Origin: Leptotrichia buccalis C-1013-b
GTDB lineage: Bacteria; Fusobacteriota; Fusobacteriia; Fusobacteriales; Leptotrichiaceae
Direction: 5' to 3'
Assembly: GCF_000023905.1 (NCBI RefSeq)
Contig: NC_013192.1
Coordinates: 1,984,001-2,048,000, forward strand
DNA length: 64,000 nucleotides
Positions 29,096 through 37,488 of this stretch are shown in pieces (the first letter of the stretch is position 1; each line of letters begins with the position of its first letter). The position numbers and the translations under genes are program-made. The notes under the pieces were generated by a model. That model did not search any database and was not told where the DNA came from. It saw only the letters and a program-made list of their open reading frames with translations.

Positions 29096-29146
29096 TATTT
29101 TAATTGTTTCCTTTCAAATTTGTTTTATAATTTTTGTTATTAAACT

Positions 29147-29229
29147 ACTTCAAAATTGGAATACTAAAAGCATTAAACTTAATAACTCAAATAGAATAGT
29201 TTTAATTTTTTGTATCCAATTTTAAAGTT
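29147..29229 (-). other. Long hairpin in the glgP leader
   Basis: Arms ACTTCAAAATTGGAATAC (29147-29164) and GTATCCAATTTTAAAGTT (29212-29229) are complementary over about 17 bp with one G-U and one bulged base; the loop is 47 nt. It lies between the predicted transcription start (about 29241) and the glgP ATG. Confidence 0.6.
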
Positions 29230-29247
29230 GTTTTACTATGCGGGCAT

Positions 29248-29276
29248 ATTATATAACTATTTTTTTAATTTGTCAA
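29248..29276 (-). promoter_or_regulatory. glgP promoter
   Basis: Consensus -35 TTGACA (29276-29271), 17-bp spacer and consensus -10 TATAAT (29253-29248). The leader would be about 145 nt. Confidence 0.82.
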
Positions 29277-29278
29277 GA

Positions 29279-29292
29279 CATTTACGTAAATG
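29279..29292. promoter_or_regulatory. Candidate operator upstream of the glgP promoter
   Basis: A perfect 14-bp palindrome CATTTACGTAAATG, centred on CG and ending two bases before the -35 box. Operators of LacI-family regulators are often CG-centred palindromes; the regulator is not identified and activation or repression cannot be told apart. Confidence 0.5.
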
Positions 29293-29435
29293 CTTTCAAA
29301 ACCTAGAAAAAATATAATTAACATCTACTTCCTTTGACTTTTGTATTCAATAAAATTTAAACTCATTAGAACAATTGTAAAAAACTGTAAATAAGATTTT
29401 CTTAAAATAAAAATAGAACTTTTTCAAAATAAATA

Positions 29436-29462
29436 AAAAAACTCAGAAAATTTTCTGAGTTT
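29436..29462 (-). terminator. Terminator of RNase P RNA
   Basis: A perfect 20-bp palindrome (29441-29460; half-site ACTCAGAAAA) followed on the minus strand by TTTTTTATTTATT, placed right after the RNA 3' end. Confidence 0.85.
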
Positions 29463-29464
29463 CA

Positions 29465-29808
29465 TAGGCTTTGGTATAAGCCGGATTCTGTATTCATTAA
29501 TCATTTATCTAAATCAATAATTACTTACGGATTTTAGCGAGCTACCAATCAAGCCAAGACGGGCCGCCTCTTAACAGCTTTCTGCTTGCCCTTGCTTTGA
29601 GAGGGGTTTACCTAGCTAATTTAATTCCTTAAATTACTGGTAGTCTCTTACACTACCTTTTCACCCTTACCTGAAAGAACAGGCGGTTTATTTTCTGTGG
29701 CACTTTCCTTAAGATTTCTCCCAGCAGCCGTTAGCTGCCTCCCTTGCCCTGCAAAGTCCAGACTTTCCTCTTAAAAATAAATTTTCAAGCGATTAACTCC
29801 AAAACCTG
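29465..29808 (-). ncRNA. rnpB: RNase P RNA
   Basis: The catalytic RNA that trims tRNA 5' leaders. Minus-strand landmarks: GAGGAAAGTCTGGACTTTGC near the 5' end, GGGAGGCAGCTAACGGCTGC, the CR IV segment AGGGTGAAAAGGTAGTGTAA, GGTAAACCCCTC, and the universal 3' part GGCTTATACCAAAGCC. The ends are set by helix P1: AGGTTTTGG (29807-29799) pairs with CCAAAGCCT (29474-29466). Length about 344 nt. A strong promoter and a terminator frame it exactly. Confidence 0.96.
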
Positions 29809-29813
29809 AATTT

Positions 29814-29843
29814 ATAGTATCATTTTTTCTCTATTTTTGTCAA
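29814..29843 (-). promoter_or_regulatory. rnpB promoter
   Basis: TTGACA (29843-29838), 18-bp spacer ending TGA, and TACTAT (29819-29814). The predicted start, about seven bases on, coincides with the 5' strand of helix P1. It begins six bases beyond the preceding gene's stop codon. Confidence 0.82.
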
Positions 29844-29849
29844 TTTAAT

Positions 29850-30782
29850 TTATAGATTTTTCAAAACTGTTTCTGCAATATCCTTCGCTCTAAGCCCGTA
29901 ATTCGTAAGCATAGTTTCTCCGTCCGCACTTTGTCCAAAAATATCCTGTATTCCGTGTTTTATCACTTTTGTTGGGTGAACTTCTGACAAATATTCTGAA
30001 ACCGCGCTTCCAAGCCCTCCAATTACAGAATGTTCTTCACTTGTTACAATAAACTTACATTCTTTTGCAGCTTTCAAAACAGTTTCTTTATCTAAAGGTT
30101 TTATTGTAGAAACATTGATTACTCTTGCCTTTACACCTTTTTCTTCCAATAATTTTGTAGCCTCAAGGGCTTCTAAAACCATAAGTCCTGTTGCTAAAAT
30201 TGCCACATCATTTCCTTCTCTCAAAGTCACTGCTTTTCCTATTTCAAACTTATAATTTTCATCAAATAATACTGGAATATTCAATCTTCCCAATCTTACA
30301 TAAACAGGTCCTTCATATTCAGCTACAGCAAAAATCATTTTTTCCGTTTCAACCGCATCTGCTGGAGATAATACGACCATTCCCGGAATTGCACGCATTA
30401 AAGCCACATCTTCAACTGACTGGTGTGAGCCTCCATCTTCTCCCAGCGAAATTCCTGCGTGAGTTGGGCAAATTTTTACATTTAATTGTGGATATGCTAC
30501 TGAATTTCTGATTTGATCAAAAGCACGACCTGCGGCAAAATGAGCAAAAGTTGATGCAAAAGCTATTTTCCCTGTTGTTGCAAATCCTGCAGCTGTAACA
30601 ATCATATCAGCTTCCGCAATTCCTAAATTTATATGTCTTTCTGGAAATTCCTTTTGAAAATATGCAGTCATTGTTGATTTTGACAAATCTGCTTCTAATA
30701 CTACTATGTCCTCATTCATTTTTCCCAATTTAACTAACGCTTCTCCGTAAGCCACTCTAGTTGATTTTTTTTCCATTCTCAT
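29850..30782 (-). CDS. Transketolase, C-terminal subunit
   Basis: Second half of a split transketolase: pyrimidine-binding and C-terminal domains. 310 residues. It starts KSTRVAYGEALVKLGKMNEDIVVLEADLSKST and contains LGIAEADMIVTAAGFATTGK, HAGISLGEDGGSHQSVEDVALMR (in parts) and the C-terminal VTSEEHSVIGGLGSAVSEYL. With the N-terminal subunit it transfers two-carbon units in the pentose phosphate pathway. It follows the N-terminal subunit gene by about 190 bp that carry a palindromic repeat. Confidence 0.94.
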   Translation of the reverse strand: MRMEKKSTRVAYGEALVKLGKMNEDIVVLEADLSKSTMTAYFQKEFPERHINLGIAEADMIVTAAGFATTGKIAFASTFAHFAAGRAFDQIRNSVAYPQLNVKICPTHAGISLGEDGGSHQSVEDVALMRAIPGMVVLSPADAVETEKMIFAVAEYEGPVYVRLGRLNIPVLFDENYKFEIGKAVTLREGNDVAILATGLMVLEALEATKLLEEKGVKARVINVSTIKPLDKETVLKAAKECKFIVTSEEHSVIGGLGSAVSEYLSEVHPTKVIKHGIQDIFGQSADGETMLTNYGLRAKDIAETVLKNL

Positions 30783-30878
30783 ATTCTCCTATTTTTATAT
30801 TGATATTCAGTCATTTATAAAAGTTTATAAATAATACAGCATTTTTCAATTTTGATTTTTCTTGTTTTTTTACTTTCT

Positions 30879-30902
30879 GACGAGGAATCAAACCCCTTAC
30901 TA
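30879..30902 (+). repeat. Palindromic intergenic repeat, copy 2 (degenerate)
   Basis: GACGAGGAATCAAACCCCTT then ACTA aligns with copy 1 at 18481-18505 at about 19 of 25 positions, including the flanking GAC and CTA. The palindrome is partly decayed. Like copy 1 it lies between two genes of a minus-strand operon, in the same orientation. Confidence 0.5.
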
Positions 30903-30974
30903 CATAAATACTGTTTCTATACTTTTTACTTTTACAACTGTTCTTTTTTATTTTGTTTAACTTATCTCTAAATT

Positions 30975-31799
30975 CTAATCTTCCTTCAATTCTTCCATTG
31001 CCTTCTTGTATTCTTCCTCATTCGGAGCCATTCCATGAAATCCAGGATTATTCTCCATAAATGAAACACCTTTACCTTTTGCAGTATTTGCAACAATAAC
31101 TGTTGGTTTTCCTTTTACAGTTTTTGCTGTATCAAGAGCATTTATAATCTCTTCATAATTATGACCGTCAATTTCAATTACACTCCAGTTAAATGCCTTA
31201 AATTTTTCTCCAATCGGAGCGACATCCATTACATCCGAAACTTTCCCGTCAATCTGTAAGTTGTTATAATCAACTATTGCTACAAGATTGTCAAGTTTGT
31301 AATGTGCCGCGGTCATAACCGCTTCCCAAACTTGACCTTCCTGCAATTCTCCATCTCCTAAAATTATATAAACTCTGAAATCGTTATTGTAAATTTTTGC
31401 ACTCAAAGCCATTCCATTTGCCGCAGATAATCCTTGACCAAGTGAACCTGTTGACATTTCAACTCCAGCCAGTTTTTTCATGTCAGGATGCCCTTGAAGC
31501 GGAGAATGCCATTTTCTAAGTGTTGGAATAAGATTTTTCCCTTCATCTCCTAAAAATCCTTTTTCTATCAAAGCCGCATACAGTGCAGGAGCAGCATGAC
31601 CTTTACTAAGAACTAATCTATCTCTGTTTTCCATTTTTGGATTTTTTGGGTCAACATTCATTTCTTTCCAGTAAAGTACAGCCAGAATATCAGCAATCGA
31701 AAGTGATCCTCCCGGATGTCCTGATTTTGCCCTGTAAATCATTTCAATAATATCTTTTCTCAATGTTTTTGCCTCTTTTTGCAAATCTTCAATTTTCAT
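30975..31799 (-). CDS. Transketolase, N-terminal subunit
   Basis: Thiamine-diphosphate-binding half of a split transketolase, 274 residues from the ATG at 31799, which has TGGAGG upstream; a start four codons earlier is not needed. Landmarks: [33 protein letters not shown], the ThDP motif [13 protein letters not shown] through NNLQIDG, and [15 protein letters not shown]. Split transketolases are common in Firmicutes and fusobacteria. The upstream neighbour is a sugar symporter, suggesting pentose or hexuronide use. Confidence 0.94.
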   Translation of the reverse strand: MKIEDLQKEAKTLRKDIIEMIYRAKSGHPGGSLSIADILAVLYWKEMNVDPKNPKMENRDRLVLSKGHAAPALYAALIEKGFLGDEGKNLIPTLRKWHSPLQGHPDMKKLAGVEMSTGSLGQGLSAANGMALSAKIYNNDFRVYIILGDGELQEGQVWEAVMTAAHYKLDNLVAIVDYNNLQIDGKVSDVMDVAPIGEKFKAFNWSVIEIDGHNYEEIINALDTAKTVKGKPTVIVANTAKGKGVSFMENNPGFHGMAPNEEEYKKAMEELKED

Positions 31800-31844
31800 A
31801 AAAACCTCCATTTTTTATTTATAAATATCAATAATTAACTAAAA

Positions 31845-33173
31845 TTAATCCTCTTTTTTCAAATTATAGAAAAACAGTGAAACGCCAAACAGAACTAACG
31901 CCACGACAAGTGTCACTTTAACTCCAACTTCAGTTGCACCTTTCACGCCATTCTGAACATTCTGATTCCCCACAACAAGTAAAGTTGACTGAACAACTTG
32001 CTGCACTAGAAATGCCAATTTTAGAAACATTCCCTGTATTCCAAACATAAAGCCTTCCAAACTTACTTTTTTAGTTTCTGACAGTTTTGCAGAAATTTCA
32101 CTAAGCATTGCCTGTGGGAAAATAAACGCTGCACCACTTAATCCTGTTCCACAAATTACAAAAAGTAAATATGCAAAAATTGAATTATTTTTATTAATAA
32201 ACAATAGACCAAAAGTACCGATTATTAAAAGCAGCATATCCACAATCAATATTTTCTTATACGAATACTTTTTCCCAAACTTGTTTGTAATTGGAAAAAA
32301 TAGCCCCGCCATTCCAAATAGCACAACTGATATCACAGTCAAATATTTAATATCCTTTTGCATTACAGCGCTCAAATAATATGTCAAATCTCCACGAAGT
32401 ATGTTAAATCCGCAAAAGAAAAAGAAGTATCCTAAAAAATACAAAATAATTTCCTTATCCTTCAAATGTGAAATTGATTTCATAAACCCAAGCGATTCAG
32501 TCTTAGGACGATTTTGTGTAAGCTGCTTTTCCTTTAGGAAAAATATACACGCATAAATCCCTAAAACTGACAATATTGTAATCAAAATTACTGTTTTACG
32601 TATTCCAACTTCTGTATTCAGCACTCCATTTACTACCCCCAATTTTGAAATCAAAATACCCGGCAGAACCATCGCAACCCCAGTAAATATGAGCCTAAAA
32701 GTTGACTGCATTGTAGAAAGGTTAAGCCTTTCTTCCTTATTTGAAGCCAAATCTGGAATTAGAGCGTTATACGGTGCTGCAACTAAAGTGTATGCCGTAA
32801 AGTATAGCCCTCCAACAATTGACAAATAAATAAGTGTCGCCATCTGCGAACTTTTAATTGGATAAAAATACATAATTGTAAGAAGTCCAAGCGGCAATCC
32901 TCCAATTAGCATAAATATTGACCTTTTTCCAAAACGTGATTTGGAATTGTCTGATAAAAATCCTACAACAGGATCTGATATTGCATCAATAATCCTCGCA
33001 AAAATAAATGCTAGAACTAAATACTGCGGCTTTAACAACGGAACTAAATTTTTCTCCGTTTCAGGCGGTAAATAGTAATACGACAGCCATTGATTATAAA
33101 TCTGGTCAATCATAAAATATGAAACCCCAAGCCCGTAAATTATGTAACTTTTTTTTGTTAATCTTGAACTCAT
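31845..33173 (-). CDS. GPH-family sugar:cation symporter (MFS)
   Basis: A 442-residue membrane protein with about 12 spans. I take the ATG at 33173 (MSSRLTKKSYIIYGLGVSYFM), since family members start in this way; only a weak site (AAAGG) precedes it. The cytoplasmic loop DPVVGFLSDNSKSRFGKRSIF matches the glycoside-pentoside-hexuronide:cation family (D-x-x-x-G-x-x-x-D...R-x-G-(K/R)-R). The substrate cannot be read from sequence, but the downstream split transketolase hints at pentoses, pentosides or uronates. The gene ends 45 bp before the transketolase. Confidence 0.85.
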   Translation of the reverse strand: MSSRLTKKSYIIYGLGVSYFMIDQIYNQWLSYYYLPPETEKNLVPLLKPQYLVLAFIFARIIDAISDPVVGFLSDNSKSRFGKRSIFMLIGGLPLGLLTIMYFYPIKSSQMATLIYLSIVGGLYFTAYTLVAAPYNALIPDLASNKEERLNLSTMQSTFRLIFTGVAMVLPGILISKLGVVNGVLNTEVGIRKTVILITILSVLGIYACIFFLKEKQLTQNRPKTESLGFMKSISHLKDKEIILYFLGYFFFFCGFNILRGDLTYYLSAVMQKDIKYLTVISVVLFGMAGLFFPITNKFGKKYSYKKILIVDMLLLIIGTFGLLFINKNNSIFAYLLFVICGTGLSGAAFIFPQAMLSEISAKLSETKKVSLEGFMFGIQGMFLKLAFLVQQVVQSTLLVVGNQNVQNGVKGATEVGVKVTLVVALVLFGVSLFFYNLKKED

Positions 33174-33203
33174 TAAATTTTCTACCTTTCTGTTTTTTAT
33201 ATT

Positions 33204-33239
33204 GCTTAAAACAAACCTAAAAGTTATAACTTGTATCTT
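33204..33239 (-). repeat. Dispersed ~40-bp repeat, copy F
   Basis: Minus strand contains AGTTATAACTTTTAGGTTTG followed by TTTTAAGC, matching copy B closely. It ends about 31 bp before the start chosen for the symporter, the same spacing as copies A and B. Confidence 0.45.
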
Positions 33240-33270
33240 CAAACTTTATAGTTATTCAGTTTTTATCACT

Positions 33271-34230
33271 TTAATTTGTTAAAAACTCTTTTACTGCCTC
33301 AGCATATTCATCTTTACATTCAGGATCAGCATAAATTCTAGTGTGCGAACCTTTTTCAAAAACTTTTAATTTAATATTATCATTTTGTGCAAGTTCATTA
33401 TACTCTTCCATTAGCATTCCATAGGTCGTAGCTTTATCACTTTTAGACTGAATAATCAATGTTGGTATTCTTTTTAATAAATATGACAATCTTAATTTAT
33501 CAAGATGGCTTCCGACTCTTAAATTAAAAATTCTTACAATAACACTTACGATAAATTTAGGAACTCGACGTTTTTTTGCATCTTCCTTAATCCTTTTTCT
33601 TATATTTGAAATCGAACTGTCCAAAATCAGTTTATCGACAACAATCCCTTTTTTCCTAAGTGCCTTCACATACATTTTAGAAGCAATCGCAGAACCTATT
33701 CCCCCTTGCGAAAATCCATACAACGTAAAATTATTTTTCCCAAACTTTTCATTCAGCATTTCCATCGTATGAAAAATATCCTGACCAAAGCAGTATCCCA
33801 TTTTAGTCCTAGCTACATCAGACTTTCCAGAATTTCTCAAATCTGGAATAAAAAAACTATATTCCTTGTCAAGTCCAATATCCTTAAACATTTCCAAATA
33901 TTGCAACGACGACAATCTATTCACGCCACGTCCATGTGAAATAATCATAGTCTTTTCCGCTTCCTTATTCTCAATAAGCCATCCATAAAGCTGAATTTTC
34001 CCAGATTTATAAGCCACTTCCTTAAAATTATACCCGTAATCATAAGGATTTGCCTTATTATCTTCAATATTATATTTCTGTCTTAATTTTTTACTATTGT
34101 ACACCTCTTCAAATGTAACTCTCGGATATTTCTCAATCTGATTAATAAAATACCGTATCGACATATATGCTATCACAAAGAAAAATATCATAAACAGCAC
34201 ATTAATCGCTATCAACAACTCCATTCCCAT
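33271..34230 (-). CDS. Membrane-anchored alpha/beta hydrolase
   Basis: 319 residues. An N-terminal membrane segment (about 4-24) is followed by an alpha/beta-hydrolase fold. The likely triad is S174 in GFSQGG, D265 in IIQSKSDKATT and H296 in KGSHTRIY; the oxyanion region is ISHGRGVNR (98-106). The layout resembles extracytoplasmic or membrane-associated hydrolases of the YqkD/FrsA-like kind. The substrate is unknown. It is 37 bp downstream of tmcAL and upstream of the symporter; GGAGAGGATT is the ribosome binding site. Confidence 0.78.
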   Translation of the reverse strand: MGMELLIAINVLFMIFFFVIAYMSIRYFINQIEKYPRVTFEEVYNSKKLRQKYNIEDNKANPYDYGYNFKEVAYKSGKIQLYGWLIENKEAEKTMIISHGRGVNRLSSLQYLEMFKDIGLDKEYSFFIPDLRNSGKSDVARTKMGYCFGQDIFHTMEMLNEKFGKNNFTLYGFSQGGIGSAIASKMYVKALRKKGIVVDKLILDSSISNIRKRIKEDAKKRRVPKFIVSVIVRIFNLRVGSHLDKLRLSYLLKRIPTLIIQSKSDKATTYGMLMEEYNELAQNDNIKLKVFEKGSHTRIYADPECKDEYAEAVKEFLTN

Positions 34231-34267
34231 AATCCTCTCCTGTTCTATTTATTTTTTATTAAATTTT

Positions 34268-35851
34268 TTAATTCACATACACTATCGGATTTAATTTCTC
34301 TTTTTTCCCCAAAAGCAATTCTTTGATTAAAAATCCATTTTTCTCAACTTGTATTTTTTCCAAAAAATTTTTCTGAATTTCCAATTCTTCTGAATTTTCA
34401 CAAATTTTTTCAAATATTCCAACTTTTTCAATATCCTTCCAATTTACAAAAATATTTTTTTTCTGAAACTTATTTTCTGTACCAAAGTTTTCTATTTTAT
34501 TATTTTCACGAATTTTTTTCAAATATTCCTGACCCTTTTTATTAAAGCCTAAAATTCTTACATAATTTATTTCAAAATCCATCATTTTAGCTTTTATATT
34601 TAGTAAAATATTTAAAATAATCCGTTCTACACGTTTATTCGATAAATTTCTAGATTTTGTATTTTTCAAAAATTCTATATATTTTTGCGAATTCAACATT
34701 GTTCCGTATATTCTAGCATAAATTTCTTCAGTTATATCATATATTTCCATTATTTCTTCTTTTTTTTCTGTTAAAATTTTATATTTCACAATTTTAAATA
34801 TTTCTTCCTTTATTTTATTTCCATCAATTTGATTATTTGTTTTCCATTCCAAATTTTTAAAAATAATTTCAAATGACTTTTCTGGCACAAATTTCTGAAT
34901 TTCTTCTAGTTTCCAAAAGATTTTTTCTTCTGTTTTTATATTTTTCAAACTTTCTAAATTTATTTTTTCTCCAATATTTTGCTTTTTCTCAAAATTATAA
35001 CTTTTTTTAACAATTTTTTTTGAATTTTCTACTCCTCTATCTTTTAAAGAACTACATTTTTTTTCAGCAATAGAATTTTTTACTTTCTCAATTGTTTCAT
35101 TTTCTCTAAAGTCAAAATTTTTATTCCAATCTATTTTATTTTCACAAAAAATTTCCTTACTCCCAATAAAAAATTTTTTTATTTTTTCAAACTTCTTTTG
35201 TGAAAACTCATCCAAAATCTTCTCCAATTCATTTCTCAAAAATGAAGCACTAGCAAATTCTTCCCTATCCTCAGACACTTTTTCTTCATTATATTCTGAA
35301 ATTTCTCTTTTTATAGTATACGGCTTTATTTTAAGATTGCCATTTTCTATCTCACGCATATATTCCAGAGCCAGAATATTATTCGACTTCACAATACCAT
35401 CCAAATCATATTCCTTTAACGCCAGTCTTTGAGAAGTGCTATAACTGTTGCCTTTTTTCATATATTCCATAAGCTTATCCTTATAATCCTGCCTTTTCTG
35501 TAAATCAAGCACCTTTTGCAAAACTACAATATTTGCCTCTTCCGCTCCAAAAACCTGAATATTCATCCCCAGATAATCCAAAATCCGTGTCGCCATTTTT
35601 GAAAAAATCTCCGCATTTTGAATAGAATAATAAAGTGGCAATTCCACAACCAAATCCACTCCACATTCTAAATTAACCTGTGTTTTCTCCCACTTATCCA
35701 AAAACGAAATTTCTCCCCGCTGAACAAAATCCCCACTTATCACTACCACAACCAAAATATTTTCACCAAATATCTCCTTAACTTTCCTAATTTGATACAA
35801 ATGTCCATTATGAAACGGATTATATTCAGCCACAATTCCTATTTTCAACAA
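34268..35851 (-). CDS. tmcAL: tRNA(Met) cytidine acetate ligase TmcAL
   Basis: TmcAL activates acetate with ATP to make N4-acetylcytidine at the wobble base of elongator tRNA-Met. The nucleotidyltransferase domain opens GIVAEYNPFHNGHLYQI with the H14-x-x-H17 motif, then SGDFVQRGEISFLDKWEK and VDLVVELPLYYS. At 527 residues it is longer than the usual ~400-430; the extra length is a Lys/Asn/Phe-rich region around 230-340 with low complexity. It shares its upstream region with the divergent sucrose operon. The ATG has an AGGAGAG site. Confidence 0.88.
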   Translation of the reverse strand: MLKIGIVAEYNPFHNGHLYQIRKVKEIFGENILVVVVISGDFVQRGEISFLDKWEKTQVNLECGVDLVVELPLYYSIQNAEIFSKMATRILDYLGMNIQVFGAEEANIVVLQKVLDLQKRQDYKDKLMEYMKKGNSYSTSQRLALKEYDLDGIVKSNNILALEYMREIENGNLKIKPYTIKREISEYNEEKVSEDREEFASASFLRNELEKILDEFSQKKFEKIKKFFIGSKEIFCENKIDWNKNFDFRENETIEKVKNSIAEKKCSSLKDRGVENSKKIVKKSYNFEKKQNIGEKINLESLKNIKTEEKIFWKLEEIQKFVPEKSFEIIFKNLEWKTNNQIDGNKIKEEIFKIVKYKILTEKKEEIMEIYDITEEIYARIYGTMLNSQKYIEFLKNTKSRNLSNKRVERIILNILLNIKAKMMDFEINYVRILGFNKKGQEYLKKIRENNKIENFGTENKFQKKNIFVNWKDIEKVGIFEKICENSEELEIQKNFLEKIQVEKNGFLIKELLLGKKEKLNPIVYVN

Positions 35852-35951
35852 TTTTCTCTCCTAAAAACTTTTCTTACATTATACATATTATACCACATAA
35901 CAATCTAATTTTTATTATTTTTTTTAATTTATTTATTTTTGTAAAAATGTA

Positions 35952-35979
35952 TTGACTTTTTAAAAAAATATGCTATACT
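35952..35979 (+). promoter_or_regulatory. Promoter of the sucrose operon
   Basis: -35 TTGACT (35952-35957), 16-bp spacer, -10 TATACT (35974-35979). The operator palindrome begins directly after the -10, over the predicted transcription start, so a bound repressor would block initiation. Confidence 0.8.
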
Positions 35980-35982
35980 ATA

Positions 35983-36004
35983 AAAAATGAAACGTTTCAT
36001 TTTT
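35983..36004. promoter_or_regulatory. LacI-family operator (probable ScrR site)
   Basis: A perfect 22-bp palindrome with core ATGAAACGTTTCAT (35987-36000) extended by four A/T pairs on each side. CG-centred palindromes with AAACGTTT are typical of LacI/GalR repressors, and a LacI-family gene (scrR) is third in the operon it controls. Confidence 0.82.
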
Positions 36005-36033
36005 GTTAAAATAAATTTTTAGGAGGATTTTTT

Positions 36034-37488
36034 ATGGCAAATAAAAATTATGAAAAAGCCGCAAAAGAAATTTTAGAAGCTGTCGGCGGAAAAGAAAATG
36101 TTGTAAGCGGTGCACATTGTGCGACAAGACTTAGACTTGTATTAAAAGATGATTCAAAAATAAATAAGGATAAACTTGATAATATTGAACTGGTAAAAGG
36201 TTCTTTTAATAATGCGGGACAATTTCAGATAATACTTGGAACTGGAATTGTAAACGAAGTATTTAAATTTTTTAGTCAAGCTGCTGAATTATCTGAAGTT
36301 GGGAAAGAAGAGCTTAAAGAAATTGCAGCTAAAAAAGCTAATGTGTTTCAACGTATTTTAAAATCTCTTGCTGATGTATTTGTTCCAATTTTACCAGCTC
36401 TAGTCGCTTCAGGGTTATTAATGGGAATCAATAACGTACTGACATCAAAAGGACTTTTCGTTGCTGGAAAAACATTGATCGAAGTATTTCCTCAATTTAC
36501 AGATTTAGCAAATATGATTAATTTGTTTTCAAATGCAGCTTTTGTTTTCTTACCTGTATTAATAGGATTTCATGCAGCTAAAAATTTTGGTGGTACACCT
36601 GTATTAGGTGCTGTAATAGGAGCTATAATGATTCACCCTGATTTGTTAAATGGTTATGGCTATGGTGAAGCTCTTGCAAAACATACAATTCCTTATTGGA
36701 ATATTTTTGGATTAAATATTGCACAAGTTGGATATCAAGGAACAGTTTTACCAATAATAGCCTCTTCGTTTATTTTAGCAAAAATTGAAACTTTTACAAG
36801 AAAATATGTTCCAGCAATACTTGATATGATAATAACTCCTTTAGTGTCAGTTCTTTTAACTTCATTTATCACTTTTACTGTAATTGGACCAATTATGAGA
36901 GTAATCGGGGATGGAATGACTAATGGAGTATTATGGCTGTTTTTTGACTTAGGTCCTCTTGGAGGTGCAATTTACGGAGTAGTCTATCCATTGCTTGTAA
37001 TAACAGGAATGCATCACAGTATGGCTGCTGCTGAAATGCAGATACTTGCTAATATTTCAAAACTTGGAGGTTCACCTACGTTTGCAGTTGTATCAGCTTC
37101 CAATGTTGCTCAAGGTGCCGCTGCTTTAGCTTGTTTCTTCTTTATGAAAAAAGATAAAAAAATCCAAAGTGTTGCTTCAGCTGCTGGAATATCTGCACTT
37201 CTAGGTATTACAGAGCCTGCTGTATTTGGGGTAAATTTAAATCTTAAATTTCCATTTTTAGCAGCATTAATCGGTTCAGCAGTAGGCTCAGGATATGCAG
37301 TATGGATGAAAGTGCTTTCAGTTTCTCAAGGTCCTGCCGGAATTCCCGGAGTAATCGTTATGCGTCCTCAGTCAATGATACAATTTTTAGTATCAATTAC
37401 AATTTCATTTGTTGTAACATTTATTGTAACCTATTTATTCGTAAAAATTTTTAATAGAAAAGGAGGAAAAAACAATGGAGTGGCCTAG
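36034..37488 (+). CDS. scrA: Sucrose-specific PTS transporter, EIIBC
   Basis: Imports sucrose while phosphorylating it. 484 residues: an EIIB domain (1-85) with the phosphorylated cysteine C29 in GAHCATRLRL, then an EIIC membrane domain (about 105-475) with the conserved GITEPAVFGVNL. There is no EIIA domain, so phosphate must come from a separate glucose-type EIIA. The assignment to sucrose rests on the neighbouring sucrose-6-phosphate hydrolase; trehalose is the close alternative in this EII family. The end overlaps scrB by 14 bp. Confidence 0.9.
   Translation: MANKNYEKAAKEILEAVGGKENVVSGAHCATRLRLVLKDDSKINKDKLDNIELVKGSFNNAGQFQIILGTGIVNEVFKFFSQAAELSEVGKEELKEIAAKKANVFQRILKSLADVFVPILPALVASGLLMGINNVLTSKGLFVAGKTLIEVFPQFTDLANMINLFSNAAFVFLPVLIGFHAAKNFGGTPVLGAVIGAIMIHPDLLNGYGYGEALAKHTIPYWNIFGLNIAQVGYQGTVLPIIASSFILAKIETFTRKYVPAILDMIITPLVSVLLTSFITFTVIGPIMRVIGDGMTNGVLWLFFDLGPLGGAIYGVVYPLLVITGMHHSMAAAEMQILANISKLGGSPTFAVVSASNVAQGAAALACFFFMKKDKKIQSVASAAGISALLGITEPAVFGVNLNLKFPFLAALIGSAVGSGYAVWMKVLSVSQGPAGIPGVIVMRPQSMIQFLVSITISFVVTFIVTYLFVKIFNRKGGKNNGVA

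Noticed and set aside
36001-36030. The sucrose operator as a terminator (palindrome followed by T residues)
   Set aside because: It sits over the expected transcription start directly after the -10, where a terminator would make no sense, and the stem is AT-rich apart from the central CG.
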